From Ensifer adhaerens (GTDB lineage: Bacteria; Pseudomonadota; Alphaproteobacteria; Rhizobiales; Rhizobiaceae), in NCBI RefSeq assembly GCF_000697965.2, contig NZ_CP015880.1:2170001-2234000 (forward strand): DNA of 64,000 nucleotides, written 5' to 3'. A program made the position numbers and the translations under genes. This document shows, in pieces, positions 7,237 through 15,942 of the stretch; position 1 is the stretch's first letter; the number at the start of each line of letters is the position of its first letter. Below the pieces are notes generated by a model. It did no database searches and was not told the origin of the DNA. It saw only the letters and a list, made by a program, of their open reading frames with translations.

Positions 7237-8247
7237 ATGAATGAATGTGTTCTTGTCACCGGCGGCACCGGCTTCGTCGCCCGCTGGTGCATCGTATCTC
7301 TGCTCGAAGGCGGATACCACGTTCGCGCCACCTTGCGCGATCTCGCAAAGGCCGACGCCGTCAGGCGCTCGATCGCCGCCGTCAGCGACGCGACAGACCG
7401 ACTGTCCTTCGCCAGGGCCGATCTGACCGGAGATGACGGCTGGGCCGAGGCGATGGAGGGCTGCACCTATGTCCTGCACGTCGCGTCGCCGCTCGGCGGC
7501 ATTCCCGGCGGCGGCCGCGACGCCTATGTTACGCCGGCCCGCGAAGGCACGCTGCGGGTGCTTTCCGCCGCCGTCGATGCGGGCGTCCGGCGTGTGGTGA
7601 TGACTTCGGCAGCCGCCACGACCCGGCCGCCGCTGGACTCAGGCCTTGCCAGCGACGAGACGCGCTGGGCCGACCCCGACGACCCACAATTTGACAATTA
7701 CCGGGTCTCCAAGATCCTCGCCGAGCGTGCCGCCTGGAAGTTCATGGAGGGCAAGGCGACGGAGTTCGCCACGGTGCTGCCCGGCGCCGTCTTCGGTCCG
7801 GTGCTTTCGAGCGAAAATCTCGGCTCGGTGAAGATCATCGGGGACCTCGCTGGCGGCCGGCCGCGGTTCCTGCCGCGCCTCGGTTTCTGGGTGGTGGACG
7901 TACGCGATCTCGCCGACCTGCACGTCACCGCCATGACCGCGCCTGAGGCCGCAGGCGAACGCTTTCTCGCCGCCGGCGACTTCCAATGGATGGAGGAGAT
8001 CGCCGCCACGCTACGCCTGGGCCTCGGCGTCGATGGCCGCAAGGTGCCGACGCGACGGCTGCCGACCGCGCTCGTGCGGCTGCTGGCCCCGCTCAGCGCC
8101 GATTTGAAGCCGCTGGCCCCGCTGCTCGGTCGCAAATTTGCACTGTCATCCGACAAAGCCCGGCGCCTGCTTGGCTTTGCGCCGAGGTCCGTGAACGCCA
8201 CCATCCTCGACTGCGCCCGCAGCCTGATTGCGGCCGGCGGGCGCTGA
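7237..8247 (+). CDS. Extended SDR: dihydroflavonol-4-reductase-like aldehyde reductase
   Basis: 336 residues. The N terminus has the NAD(P) fingerprint VLVTGGTGFVARWCI, and the catalytic Tyr and Lys lie in NYRVSKILAERAAWKF. VMTSAAATT supplies the Ser strand. This profile fits the DFR/AR subgroup, which reduces aldehydes or ketones with NADPH; the substrate is unknown. It is the second gene of the TetR-controlled pair. The pairing with a lipid-methyltransferase-like enzyme might suggest membrane or detoxification chemistry, but that is conjecture. Confidence 0.88.
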   Translation: MNECVLVTGGTGFVARWCIVSLLEGGYHVRATLRDLAKADAVRRSIAAVSDATDRLSFARADLTGDDGWAEAMEGCTYVLHVASPLGGIPGGGRDAYVTPAREGTLRVLSAAVDAGVRRVVMTSAAATTRPPLDSGLASDETRWADPDDPQFDNYRVSKILAERAAWKFMEGKATEFATVLPGAVFGPVLSSENLGSVKIIGDLAGGRPRFLPRLGFWVVDVRDLADLHVTAMTAPEAAGERFLAAGDFQWMEEIAATLRLGLGVDGRKVPTRRLPTALVRLLAPLSADLKPLAPLLGRKFALSSDKARRLLGFAPRSVNATILDCARSLIAAGGR

Positions 8248-8265
8248 TTTCAGCCGACCGCAGGG

Positions 8266-9360
8266 CTACACCTGCGGCGGCAGCAGGAACAGCGTCATGG
8301 CGAAGATCACGTAGACGGTGAGCGCCAGCACGCCCATGTACCAGGCAGACCGCCCGCCGTTGGAAAGCAGCGTCGCGGCCATGGTCGCGACCAGCATCAT
8401 CACGATCGCCCCCGGCCAGAACTGCAGGTCCATCGGCTGCGGCCCGAGCACGTAGCTCAGAAGCACCAGCAGCGGCGCGACGAAGAGCGCAATCTGCACG
8501 GCGCTGCCGAGCGCTATGCCGACGCTCAGGTCCAGCCGATCCTTGCGCGCAGCGGAAAAAGCCGTCGCCATCTCGGCCGCAGCACCGACGAGCGCGACGA
8601 CGACGAAGCCGACGAAGGCCGGCGTCATGCCAAGCTCTTCGGCCGCAACCTGCACCGAGCCGACGAAAACTTCGCTGACGAGCGCCACAAGAACGGTCAC
8701 CACCAGCAGCACGATGATGCCCGTCGCCAGCGGCCAGTGCGGTTCATCACCGCCATGCTCAGAGGTGGCCGAGACGAACAGCTCGCGATGGGTCTTCAGC
8801 GAAAACAGCATCCAGAGCCCATAGGTGATGATGAGAAGGACGGAGAGGCCGGCGCTCAGCTGTTGGGTGAAAGCCGTCTGCGGCTGGCCGTCGGCAGCAC
8901 CGATCAGCGAAGGCACGAGTACGGCGATCGTCGCCATGAACAGGAGGCTCGCCAGAAAGCGCGCATTCACCCGGTTGAACTCCTGCAGGTGAAACTTGAG
9001 CCCGCCGAGCAGAAACGAACCACCCAGCATGAACAGCGTGTTGGTGACGATCGCGCCGGCGATCGAGGCCTTGACCAGCAGATACTGGCCGGCAGCAAGC
9101 GCCATCAGGGCGATGACGAGCTCGGTCAGGTTGCCGAGCGTTGCATTCAAGAGCGCGCCGACCGTGTCGCCGGTGCGGGCCGCAACCGCCTCCGTCGCCT
9201 GGCTCAGGAGCGCCGCCAGCGGCACGATCGCCGCCACCGACAGCAGGAAGAGCAGCGTATGGGCGTCCGGCCAGATGTGCTCGCCGGCGATCGCGATCGG
9301 CACGAAGACGATCAGCCAGAGTATGGGTGTCCGACGAAAATAGGCAATTGCATCGCTCAT
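8266..9360 (-). CDS. cax: Ca2+/H+ antiporter of the CaCA superfamily
   Basis: 364 residues with about eleven membrane segments and the two inverted alpha-repeats of cation/Ca2+ exchangers: GALLNATLGNLTELVIALMAL in the first half and LVGAAAEMATAFSAARKDRLDL followed by IALGSAVQIALFV in the second. These repeats carry the acidic residues that bind Ca2+. The protein exports Ca2+ (or Na+/K+ in some ChaA relatives) against protons. It converges on the SDR gene with 18 bases between stops. Confidence 0.9.
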   Translation of the reverse strand: MSDAIAYFRRTPILWLIVFVPIAIAGEHIWPDAHTLLFLLSVAAIVPLAALLSQATEAVAARTGDTVGALLNATLGNLTELVIALMALAAGQYLLVKASIAGAIVTNTLFMLGGSFLLGGLKFHLQEFNRVNARFLASLLFMATIAVLVPSLIGAADGQPQTAFTQQLSAGLSVLLIITYGLWMLFSLKTHRELFVSATSEHGGDEPHWPLATGIIVLLVVTVLVALVSEVFVGSVQVAAEELGMTPAFVGFVVVALVGAAAEMATAFSAARKDRLDLSVGIALGSAVQIALFVAPLLVLLSYVLGPQPMDLQFWPGAIVMMLVATMAATLLSNGGRSAWYMGVLALTVYVIFAMTLFLLPPQV

Positions 9361-9524
9361 GGCTTCCCCTCGCCCGCTTCCCGCTCGCCCTTCGAGCGTC
9401 CGTGGCCGGCAACGCCCCTGACGGTCACCCGAACGGACGTGCCTGGCCTATGGTTGAATTATCCCGCGTCCTCTCGCGTTCTGCATTGACTTTCATCAAG
9501 TCGAAGCGTGCCCGGCGCCCAGTC

Positions 9525-9992
9525 TCAGACCCGCTGGATCAGCGCCCGCCCGATCGGCTTTTCCGGCTCGCCGCTCAAGACAAGCGACGTCGTCACGGCG
9601 CCATAGCGCGCGATCGTGTCGACGATCGTTTCAAGCTCGCCCGGCGTCGGCACCAGCACCTTGAGAAGGAAACAGTCCTCGCCGGTCAGCCGCAGCACCT
9701 CGATCACCTGCGGCATCTCGGAAAACTGCTTGAGGCAGGCACGGATATGTTCGTGCGTCGTCTTCAGGCGGATCACCGCCATCATGCCAAGCCCGAGGCG
9801 TGCCGCATCGATGCGTGCGCCATAACCGGAAATGATGCCGCGCTCCTCCAGCCGCTTGACCCGCTCCGAGGTCGCCGGCTGCGACAGACCGATACGCCGC
9901 CCGAGCTCCGAGATCGCGATGCGTCCGTCTTCCTGCAATACCTCGATGATCGCGATATCGGTCGGGTCGAGGGCAGAACGGTCAACCGCCAT
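9525..9992 (-). CDS. Lrp/AsnC family transcriptional regulator
   Basis: 155 residues. The N-terminal AsnC-type helix-turn-helix is LDPTDIAIIEVLQEDGRIAISELGRRIGLSQPATSERVKRLEERGIISGY. The C-terminal RAM (ACT-like) ligand domain follows, with VIEVLRLTGEDCFLLKVLVPTPGELE. Such proteins sense amino acids, often as octamers. The neighbours do not reveal a target. It is divergent from the small hydrolase gene at 10100. Confidence 0.93.
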   Translation of the reverse strand: MAVDRSALDPTDIAIIEVLQEDGRIAISELGRRIGLSQPATSERVKRLEERGIISGYGARIDAARLGLGMMAVIRLKTTHEHIRACLKQFSEMPQVIEVLRLTGEDCFLLKVLVPTPGELETIVDTIARYGAVTTSLVLSGEPEKPIGRALIQRV

Positions 9993-10099
9993 GTTTCACC
10001 TTTAATCCATCGGCAAACGGCCGCACTTTCCGATGATTGCGCATTCAGATGGTCAAGGGAAGCTGGCAGTCTCCCCCATGTTGAAGATGAGAGGACGAC

Positions 10100-10648
10100 A
10101 TGAACGATATCATCATCCTGCCCGGCATCGGCGGTTCCGGCGAGGCGCACTGGCAAACCCGATGGGAGAATGCAGACCCTCACTTGCGCCGTTTCCAACC
10201 GGGCGATTGGGATCGTCCGCAGCTTGCCGACTGGATCCAGGCGCTCGACAGCGCCATTGCCTCAGCAAGCGAGCCACCCCTTCTCGCCGCCCACAGCCTT
10301 GCCTGTCTGCTCGTCGCCCATTGGCATGCGGTCCGCACCCGTCCTGTCGCCGGCGCTTTTCTCGTGGCGGTTCCCGATCCGACGTCTGCGGCCTTCCCGG
10401 CGGAGGCTGCCAGCTTCGCCAAGGTCCCGACGGAACGCTTCCGTTTTCCCTCCCTTATCGTCGCGAGTTCCAACGACCCCTTCGGCACCATCGGCTACGC
10501 GCAGATGCGGGCGGCGCAATGGGGCAGCCGGTTCGCCGAAGCCGGCGCCGTCGCCCATATCAACGGCAAGAGCGGGTTGAGTGACTGGCCGGAAGGGCGG
10601 GCGCTGTTCCGGTCGTTTGCTCAGTGCATCAAACCATCGGAGGGCTGA
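10100..10648 (+). CDS. RBBP9/YdeN-type alpha/beta hydrolase
   Basis: 182 residues with the compact serine-hydrolase fold of the RBBP9/YdeN family (DUF1234): IIILPGIGGSGEAHWQTRWE at the start, and the nucleophile elbow AAHSLACLLVAHW with Ser in A-H-S-L-A. An Asp in ASSNDPFGTIGYAQ and a C-terminal His (AHINGKSGL) complete a plausible triad. Substrates of this family are poorly known. GAGAGGA lies before the ATG. Confidence 0.85.
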   Translation: MNDIIILPGIGGSGEAHWQTRWENADPHLRRFQPGDWDRPQLADWIQALDSAIASASEPPLLAAHSLACLLVAHWHAVRTRPVAGAFLVAVPDPTSAAFPAEAASFAKVPTERFRFPSLIVASSNDPFGTIGYAQMRAAQWGSRFAEAGAVAHINGKSGLSDWPEGRALFRSFAQCIKPSEG

Positions 10649-10774
10649 GGCGTCACACAGTCCGGCCAACGTCGGCGAGCTTTCCCGACAGTTTGCTCAG
10701 GGAGAGCGCACAATCTTGCAAGTTATGCGCTAATCATGCCAAGTGGCGCCACAACCGCCCGCCAGGAACCACGC

Positions 10775-11293
10775 ATGACGCCGACCGTGTCGCTGACGCC
10801 ATATTACCGCTACTTCGCCCTCGTTTGCCTGGCGTTGACAGGAGTCTGCGTGGCCGGGATGTTCGCCTACGAGACCCTTGTTGGCCCGATACCGAAGGGA
10901 ACTGCATACGGCGTCTGGTTTGCGCAGACATTGTCATCGGCTACCGCCACAGCCAGCCGTTTCGTGCAAAGGCATCGCCGATGCCCGACGGAAGAAGAGA
11001 AAGCGAAACTGGCCCGCGTCTCCTTGGGCTTAGCCACGGCAATTAGCATTCTGCCGGGTGTTGCAATTGCTGCTTGGGTCTACGTCATGGCGTTTGTATT
11101 TGGCGACCCAGGCTATGAGATCGCCTACTACGTCAACCGGCAGCAGTTCGTCTCCCTGCTGATGTCTCTGGACATGGTTCTCTGTCTCGTGATCGCAGGC
11201 GGTATGGCCCTCCTCCTGACCGTCTCGTACTTCATGATGCGCTGGCAGTACGGTAGCTCGGCGAGGAGGATGGCCGGCCGGCTATCGCTCTGA
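10775..11293 (+). CDS. Four-helix membrane protein, ABZJ_00895-like
   Basis: 172 residues with four hydrophobic segments: YYRYFALVCLALTGVCVAGMF, a short basic cytoplasmic stretch (RFVQRHRRCPTEEEKAKLA), then LATAISILPGVAIAAWVYV, LDMVLCLVIAGGMALLLTV and a basic C-terminus. The RHRR-x-PT-x-E-E pattern between helices resembles proteins annotated as the ABZJ_00895 family, of unknown function. The start at 10775 has AGGAA in front; the longer frame from 10736 does not. Confidence 0.7.
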   Translation: MTPTVSLTPYYRYFALVCLALTGVCVAGMFAYETLVGPIPKGTAYGVWFAQTLSSATATASRFVQRHRRCPTEEEKAKLARVSLGLATAISILPGVAIAAWVYVMAFVFGDPGYEIAYYVNRQQFVSLLMSLDMVLCLVIAGGMALLLTVSYFMMRWQYGSSARRMAGRLSL

Positions 11294-11410
11294 CAGGGAA
11301 CTAAATCGGAGTGCGCAAGTCGCCATGCCGCTGCCCGTGCCCCGCGTGCTCGAGCGTGCAACATCTCGAAACCACTTGTTAAATCCCCTTGGCTAACATG
11401 AAGCGCCGTA

Positions 11411-13456
11411 TTGCCGGGGTTTCTCGCGTTGCTGAACAATGAACTTCATTCCTCGATCCGTGCCGGAGAGCAGGATCGCCGTGACGGCCTGAAGCCCGGC
11501 AACCGGTTCCTCGGACGGGTGGTTGCCTGCAACGGCGCGCGCGCGACGATCGCTGCGATCGCAGAGAGCGGCGAGACGTCGCTGACCGAACTCTGGTCCG
11601 TCGGCCGGCTGATTTCCATTTCCGTCGGCAGGAACCGCGTGGTGGCGCTGGTCTATTCGATGCAGACCACCTCCAGCGAATGGGGCGAAGAGACCAACAA
11701 CACCTTCCGCATCGAAGTCGAACTGATGGGCGAGGTCCATAGGGGGCCCGACGGTCGTGAAGAGTTTTCCGCCGGTATCAGCCAATATCCCTATCTCGGT
11801 GCCATCGCCCACCGCATCCGCGCCGCCGACCTTGCGCGCATCTACGATTCCGGCCGCAACGACAGCTGCATCATCGGCAAGCTGACCCAGGACGAGAGCC
11901 TCGACGCAACCATTCACGTGCCCTCGATGCTCGCCAAGCATTTCGCCATCGTCGGCACGACCGGCGTCGGCAAGTCGACCGCGGTCACGCTGCTGCTCAA
12001 CAAGGCGATCATTGCCGATCCGAAGCTGCGCGTGCTGATCCTCGACCCGCACAACGAGTTCGCCGCCGCCTTCCCCGACCTTGCCGTCGTCATCGACACC
12101 GATACGCTCGACCTGCCCTTCTGGTTCTTCCGACTGGAGGAGTTCGCAGAGGTGATCTTCCGCGGCCGCCCGGCGCCGCCGGACGAGCTCGACATGCTGC
12201 GCGACATCATCCCCGAGGCGAAGAAGGCCTTCCGCGGCGGCGGCGACGCCGGCATCGTGCGGCGCCAGACGGAAAAGAGCTCGATCACCGCCGACACGCC
12301 GGTGCCTTACCGCATCGCCGACCTCTTGGCGCTGATCGACGAGCGCATCGGCCGGCTCGAAGGGCGCAACGACAAGCCGCATCTGCGCTCGCTCAAGGTC
12401 AAGATCGTCTCGGCGATCAACGATCCGCGCTATCATTTCATGTTCTCGTCGAACACGATCACCGACACGATCCAGGATACGATCGCCCGGGTTTTCCGCA
12501 TTCCAGGCGACGGCCGGCCGATCGCCACCTTCCAGCTGGCCGGCATCCCCTCGGAAGTCGTTAATTCCGTCGCCTCGGTGCTTTGCCGCATGGCGTTTGA
12601 AATCGGGCTCTGGAGCAATGGCGGCATCCATATGCTGGTCGTCTGCGAAGAGGCGCACCGCTACGTGCCGGCCGATCCGTCGCTCGGCTTCCTGCCGACG
12701 CGGCAGGCGATCGCCCGCATCGCCAAGGAAGGCCGCAAATACGGCGTATCGCTCGGCATCATCACCCAGCGCCCCGGCGAACTCGATCCGACGATCCTGT
12801 CGCAGTGCTCGACGGTCTTTGCCATGCGGCTTGCCAACGACCGCGACCAGGACATCATCCGCTCGGCCATTCCGAACTCGTCGACATCGACGACGAGCTT
12901 CATTTCCTCGATCGGCAATGGCGAGGCAATCGCATTCGGCGAGGCGGTGGCCGTGCCGATGCGCATGCGCTTTTCTCGCATCGCCGAGGAGCGCCTGCCG
13001 CGCGCCCACGGGATCATCGACCGGATCGACGAGGACCATCCGCCGACCGTTGACCTGCGCGCGATCGTCAGCCGCATGCGCGCCATCAACGGGCCGGATA
13101 TTTCGAACTTCCAGCAGAGCTACATGGCGGCGCAGACCGTGAGCGAAGAGCAGCGCTGGGAGACCGAACTGGGCGCCACGGCAGAAGCCGAGCCGCAACC
13201 GGGCCTCAGCGAGCCGCAGGTCGAGATCGAGCCCTATCGTCCGGACATGCTTCCGCGCGCGCCTGCCCCCGTCAATCCGGAGCTGGAGCGCTTCAATCAG
13301 ATCCGCCAGCAGCTCTTGAACGAGCCATCCCCGGCCGATCAGGCCCAACGCCGTTCGCAAACGGCTGACCCGGCGTCCGGCGAGCGGCCGCGCCAGGGCT
13401 CGCTGCGCGAAAGCCTGTTGAAGCGGCCCCTCGGCAGCATCATCCGCAAGACCTAG
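11411..13456 (+). CDS. HerA-like DUF87 ATPase
   Basis: 681 residues. A N-terminal HAS-barrel-like segment (GNRFLGRVVACNGARATIAAI) is followed by a RecA/FtsK-type motor. The Walker A motif VGTTGVGKST is near residue 180, Walker B with MLVVCEEAHRY near 405, and an arginine-rich ITQRPGELD sensor after it. This is the arrangement of HerA, a hexameric DNA translocase that usually works with the nuclease NurA in end resection; no NurA-like gene is adjacent. The last 130 residues are Pro/Glu/Arg-rich and probably disordered. The start is uncertain: TTG at 11411 is the outermost in-frame codon, and no ATG is available nearby. Confidence 0.85.
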   Translation: MPGFLALLNNELHSSIRAGEQDRRDGLKPGNRFLGRVVACNGARATIAAIAESGETSLTELWSVGRLISISVGRNRVVALVYSMQTTSSEWGEETNNTFRIEVELMGEVHRGPDGREEFSAGISQYPYLGAIAHRIRAADLARIYDSGRNDSCIIGKLTQDESLDATIHVPSMLAKHFAIVGTTGVGKSTAVTLLLNKAIIADPKLRVLILDPHNEFAAAFPDLAVVIDTDTLDLPFWFFRLEEFAEVIFRGRPAPPDELDMLRDIIPEAKKAFRGGGDAGIVRRQTEKSSITADTPVPYRIADLLALIDERIGRLEGRNDKPHLRSLKVKIVSAINDPRYHFMFSSNTITDTIQDTIARVFRIPGDGRPIATFQLAGIPSEVVNSVASVLCRMAFEIGLWSNGGIHMLVVCEEAHRYVPADPSLGFLPTRQAIARIAKEGRKYGVSLGIITQRPGELDPTILSQCSTVFAMRLANDRDQDIIRSAIPNSSTSTTSFISSIGNGEAIAFGEAVAVPMRMRFSRIAEERLPRAHGIIDRIDEDHPPTVDLRAIVSRMRAINGPDISNFQQSYMAAQTVSEEQRWETELGATAEAEPQPGLSEPQVEIEPYRPDMLPRAPAPVNPELERFNQIRQQLLNEPSPADQAQRRSQTADPASGERPRQGSLRESLLKRPLGSIIRKT

Positions 13457-13739
13457 GCAGCGAACGCGTGAAACTGCGGGCGCCCCATTTGCCCGATGAC
13501 AACCAGAGATGTAAAAGCGTTTTGTCCAGACATTCGCTGCGGGCGGCAGTGCGTGAACAACTCTGGAGGGGAATAGCGGCTCGCTGGGTGGTCGCACGCG
13601 TCCTTGCGACCGAAGGTCCTCCAGGGGGCGCTCCACATTAACGCGATTGCCCGATGGCGTCGCAGACCGATAGAATAGAAGTTTCAAGCGCTTCGACATC
13701 TGATCGCGCACGCCTTTCGGTGGCAGCGGAGAAAAGACC

Positions 13740-14435
13740 TTGCCAGAGAACGACTACGATGCCTTTGCGGCAGCCTATGATGCCGACAACGAGAACAACG
13801 CCTGGAACGCCTATTACGAGCGGCCGGCGACTTTGGCACTCGCCGGCGACGTCGCCGGGCTTCGGGTGCTCGACGCCGGTTGCGGCGGCGGAGCGCACGC
13901 GGCAGCGCTCATCGAGCGCGGCGCCGCGGTGACGGGCATCGATCGCAGCGCCGGTCTTCTGGACATCGCCCGTCGACGCCTCGACGGGCGTGCGCAATTG
14001 CTGATGGCCGATCTGAGCGAACCCTTGCCGTTCGACGACGGTGCCTTCGACCTCATCGTGGCATCCCTCGTCATGCATTATCTGGAGGATTGGTCGCTCC
14101 CGCTTTCCGAGTTCAACCGGGTGCTACGAAAGGGCGGCCGTCTGGTGTTTTCCACGCACCATCCGTTCATGGATCATTCCCTTTCCGGTCACGACAACTA
14201 TTTCGAGACCTATCGCTTCGACGATACCTGGGAACGGGGCGGCAGGACCATCCACATGCGCTTCTGGCACCGCCCGCTGCACGCCATGTTCGATGCGCTC
14301 AAATCAGCCGGATTTGCCACCGAGACGGTGAGCGAACCGGAGCCCGATCCGCGTGCCAGCACGCTCTTTCCGGACGCCTACAGGAGCCTGACGACCAAAC
14401 CGCGCTTCCTCTTCTTCTCGGCCGTGAAAGCGTGA
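13740..14435 (+). CDS. Class I SAM-dependent methyltransferase
   Basis: 231 residues. Motif I is LRVLDAGCGGGAHAAALIERGAAVTGID, then LMADLSEPLPFDDGAFDLIVASLVMHYLEDW and VLRKGGRLVFSTHHPF. These are the motifs of Methyltransf_11/25 enzymes acting on small molecules. The tail YFETYRFDDTWERGG...MRFWHRPL is typical of a subfamily of unassigned substrate. The start is probably TTG at 13740. The gene stands alone; the 283 bases upstream hold nothing I recognise. Confidence 0.88.
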   Translation: MPENDYDAFAAAYDADNENNAWNAYYERPATLALAGDVAGLRVLDAGCGGGAHAAALIERGAAVTGIDRSAGLLDIARRRLDGRAQLLMADLSEPLPFDDGAFDLIVASLVMHYLEDWSLPLSEFNRVLRKGGRLVFSTHHPFMDHSLSGHDNYFETYRFDDTWERGGRTIHMRFWHRPLHAMFDALKSAGFATETVSEPEPDPRASTLFPDAYRSLTTKPRFLFFSAVKA

Positions 14436-14480
14436 GCGCGACAGCCTTCTCGACGTTTTGAAGGGCCGAGCAGGAGGAAG

Positions 14481-14894
14481 TCATATCCCGAGGATTTGCT
14501 CGTGCGCGCCCGTTGCGCCCCAGCGGACGATTTCGGCAAGGATCGGCAGCAGCGCCTGCCCCTGGGCGGTCAGACTGTATTCCACCTTGCGCGGCACCAC
14601 GGGATAGTCCCGGCGGCTGATCAGGCCCCGCTCCTCCAGTTCCCGCAGTTCGCGGCTGAGAATACGCGGGGTGATCGGCTTACCGAGTCCGCCACGAAGC
14701 AGCGACCGTCCGATTTCGCCATAGCGGTGCGTCCCGCCTTCGAGCACGCAGAGGATGTGCAGCTTGTAGCGCCCGCCGACGATCTGGTTGAAGGCGATGG
14801 CGGGGCAGAGCCGGATATGGCTCATGTCGAGACCGGTCAGGCTGGACACTTTCGGCCCGACACCTCGGTCCGATGCCACGGCTTGTTCCGTCAT
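14481..14894 (-). CDS. HxlR family transcriptional regulator
   Basis: 137 residues with the HxlR winged helix: CPAIAFNQIVGGRYKLHILCVLEGGTHRYGEIGRSL, then ITPRILSRELRELEERGLISRRDY and VEYSLTAQGQALLPIL. The conserved Cys (Cys31 here) before the DNA-binding domain is the residue that senses electrophiles or disulfide stress in YodB/HypR relatives. The gene is divergent from the MAPEG gene, a likely target, with a palindrome between them. Confidence 0.92.
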   Translation of the reverse strand: MTEQAVASDRGVGPKVSSLTGLDMSHIRLCPAIAFNQIVGGRYKLHILCVLEGGTHRYGEIGRSLLRGGLGKPITPRILSRELRELEERGLISRRDYPVVPRKVEYSLTAQGQALLPILAEIVRWGATGAHEQILGI

Positions 14895-14929
14895 GTCGGC
14901 CCCCCCGTACTATCCTTTTTGTCCGTATT

Positions 14930-14941
14930 TACGATATCGTA
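14930..14941. promoter_or_regulatory. Palindrome TACGATATCGTA, candidate HxlR operator
   Basis: A perfect 12-base palindrome 35 bases upstream of the HxlR start and about 48 before the 14989 ATG. It is flanked by GTAC on both sides (14907-14910 and 14939-14942). The position fits autoregulation and control of the divergent MAPEG transcript. Which protein binds it is inferred. Confidence 0.5.
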
Positions 14942-14988
14942 CCAGAGAGTTAGCGTGCTTTCAGCAAACAATGCGGGAGGAAAGCACG

Positions 14989-15054
14989 ATGGCTGACATG
15001 GCGCAGGCACACGCGACAGTAAAGTTCGAGACGGCTTTCGGAGCGCGGCCATGA
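14989..15054 (+). CDS. 21-residue peptide translationally coupled to the MAPEG gene
   Basis: MADMAQAHATVKFETAFGAR followed by P and TGA. A strong ribosome site (GGGAGG) lies 10 bases before its ATG, and its stop overlaps the next start as ATGA (15051-15054). The MAPEG gene itself has no comparable site, so this short frame may deliver ribosomes to it. It may also be a remnant of a longer gene. Nothing in the peptide suggests a function of its own. Confidence 0.5.
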   Translation: MADMAQAHATVKFETAFGARP

Positions 15055-15443
15055 GCATGGAGATGACCGTGCTGGCGCTCGGCTGCATCTTCGGCATCAT
15101 CCAGGTTTTTGTCGCGGCGCAACTCCAGACGCGCCAGAACGGACTGGCCTGGTCGCTCTCTTCGCGCGAAGCGGCCGGGCCGCCGCCAACGCCCCTCGTC
15201 GGACGGCTGAAACGCGCGCAGGCAAACTTCCTCGAGACTTTTCCCTTCGCCGCGTCCGCGCTGCTTGCGGTCGAAGTCACCGGCGCAAACAACACGACGA
15301 CGGAACTCGGCGCGATCGTCTGGCTTTCGGCACGGCTCGCCTTTTGGCTCGCCTATGCGATCGGCATTCCCGTGCTGCGCTCGGCCCTGTTTGCGACCAG
15401 CATCATCGGGATCGGACTGGTGCTGTGGCCGCTGCTGGCGTGA
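15051..15443 (+). CDS. MAPEG family membrane protein
   Basis: 130 residues with four hydrophobic helices. The MAPEG (membrane-associated eicosanoid/glutathione metabolism) signature is visible as LVGRLKRAQANFLETFPFAASALL: the R-x-x-R/K-A-x-x-N-x-x-E-x-F/L-P motif that contacts glutathione in eukaryotic relatives. Bacterial members are of unknown substrate. The start overlaps the stop of the 21-residue frame. Pairing with a thiol-sensing HxlR-type regulator fits a role in handling electrophiles, but this is inference. Confidence 0.88.
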   Translation: MSMEMTVLALGCIFGIIQVFVAAQLQTRQNGLAWSLSSREAAGPPPTPLVGRLKRAQANFLETFPFAASALLAVEVTGANNTTTELGAIVWLSARLAFWLAYAIGIPVLRSALFATSIIGIGLVLWPLLA

Positions 15444-15482
15444 CTTGTCCGAGCTGATCAAGCGCAGGCACAAGCAAGCAAA

Positions 15483-15770
15483 TCACCCCCTGAGGTCAGG
15501 GTAATCCCACGATGGCGCCAGACGGCGGCGTGCCGCTTTCACCGCTTCGGCGTAGTCTTCGCGAAAGGGTGCGACCAACTGCTTTTGAAGGTCTGCCAGC
15601 ACTGCGAGCAGCACCGCGCATTCGGCCGTGCTTTCGAAACAGGAGGCGTCCGGCGTTGGAACTGCGTTCTCCTCGCTCCAACGCGACAGAAGTTCAAAGA
15701 GCACCAGGGCTTCATCGGGAGACAGACGGATTTCCGCGCTGTCAGGAGACGTTTTCTGCTCGTCTGTCAT
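15483..15770 (-). CDS. Conserved hypothetical protein, 95 residues
   Basis: An acidic, helical, soluble protein: EIRLSPDEALVLFELLSRWS, then ESTAECAVLLAVLADLQKQLVAPFREDYAEAVKAARRRLAP. No signal peptide, membrane helix or metal motif. I do not recognise the family with certainty. It converges on the MAPEG gene with 39 bases between stops and is divergent from the VOC gene at 15943. Confidence 0.7.
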   Translation of the reverse strand: MTDEQKTSPDSAEIRLSPDEALVLFELLSRWSEENAVPTPDASCFESTAECAVLLAVLADLQKQLVAPFREDYAEAVKAARRRLAPSWDYPDLRG

Positions 15771-15942
15771 GATCGGGACATGGCATGCGCCGCCCGAACC
15801 TGCAAGCCGCCCCGCTCACAGCAAGGCATCAGCGCCTATCCTGCAAGGGAACTTTGCCGCGGGCCGACCGTTGTCGTGGCGACATCCTGGGGTAGGATCA
15901 GTCAGCCGGTTTTGTTGACACCGACGACAACGGGAGCGCGCC

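Noticed and set aside
11393..13711. A 772-codon open frame on the minus strand opposite the HerA-like gene
   Set aside because: Arg/Asp/Ala-rich shadow frame typical of high-GC DNA; the opposite strand has clear ATPase motifs.
14788..15054. An 88-codon frame covering the HxlR promoter and the MAPEG start
   Set aside because: It overlaps the HxlR gene and its operator region. Only the last 21 codons have a ribosome site and are listed.
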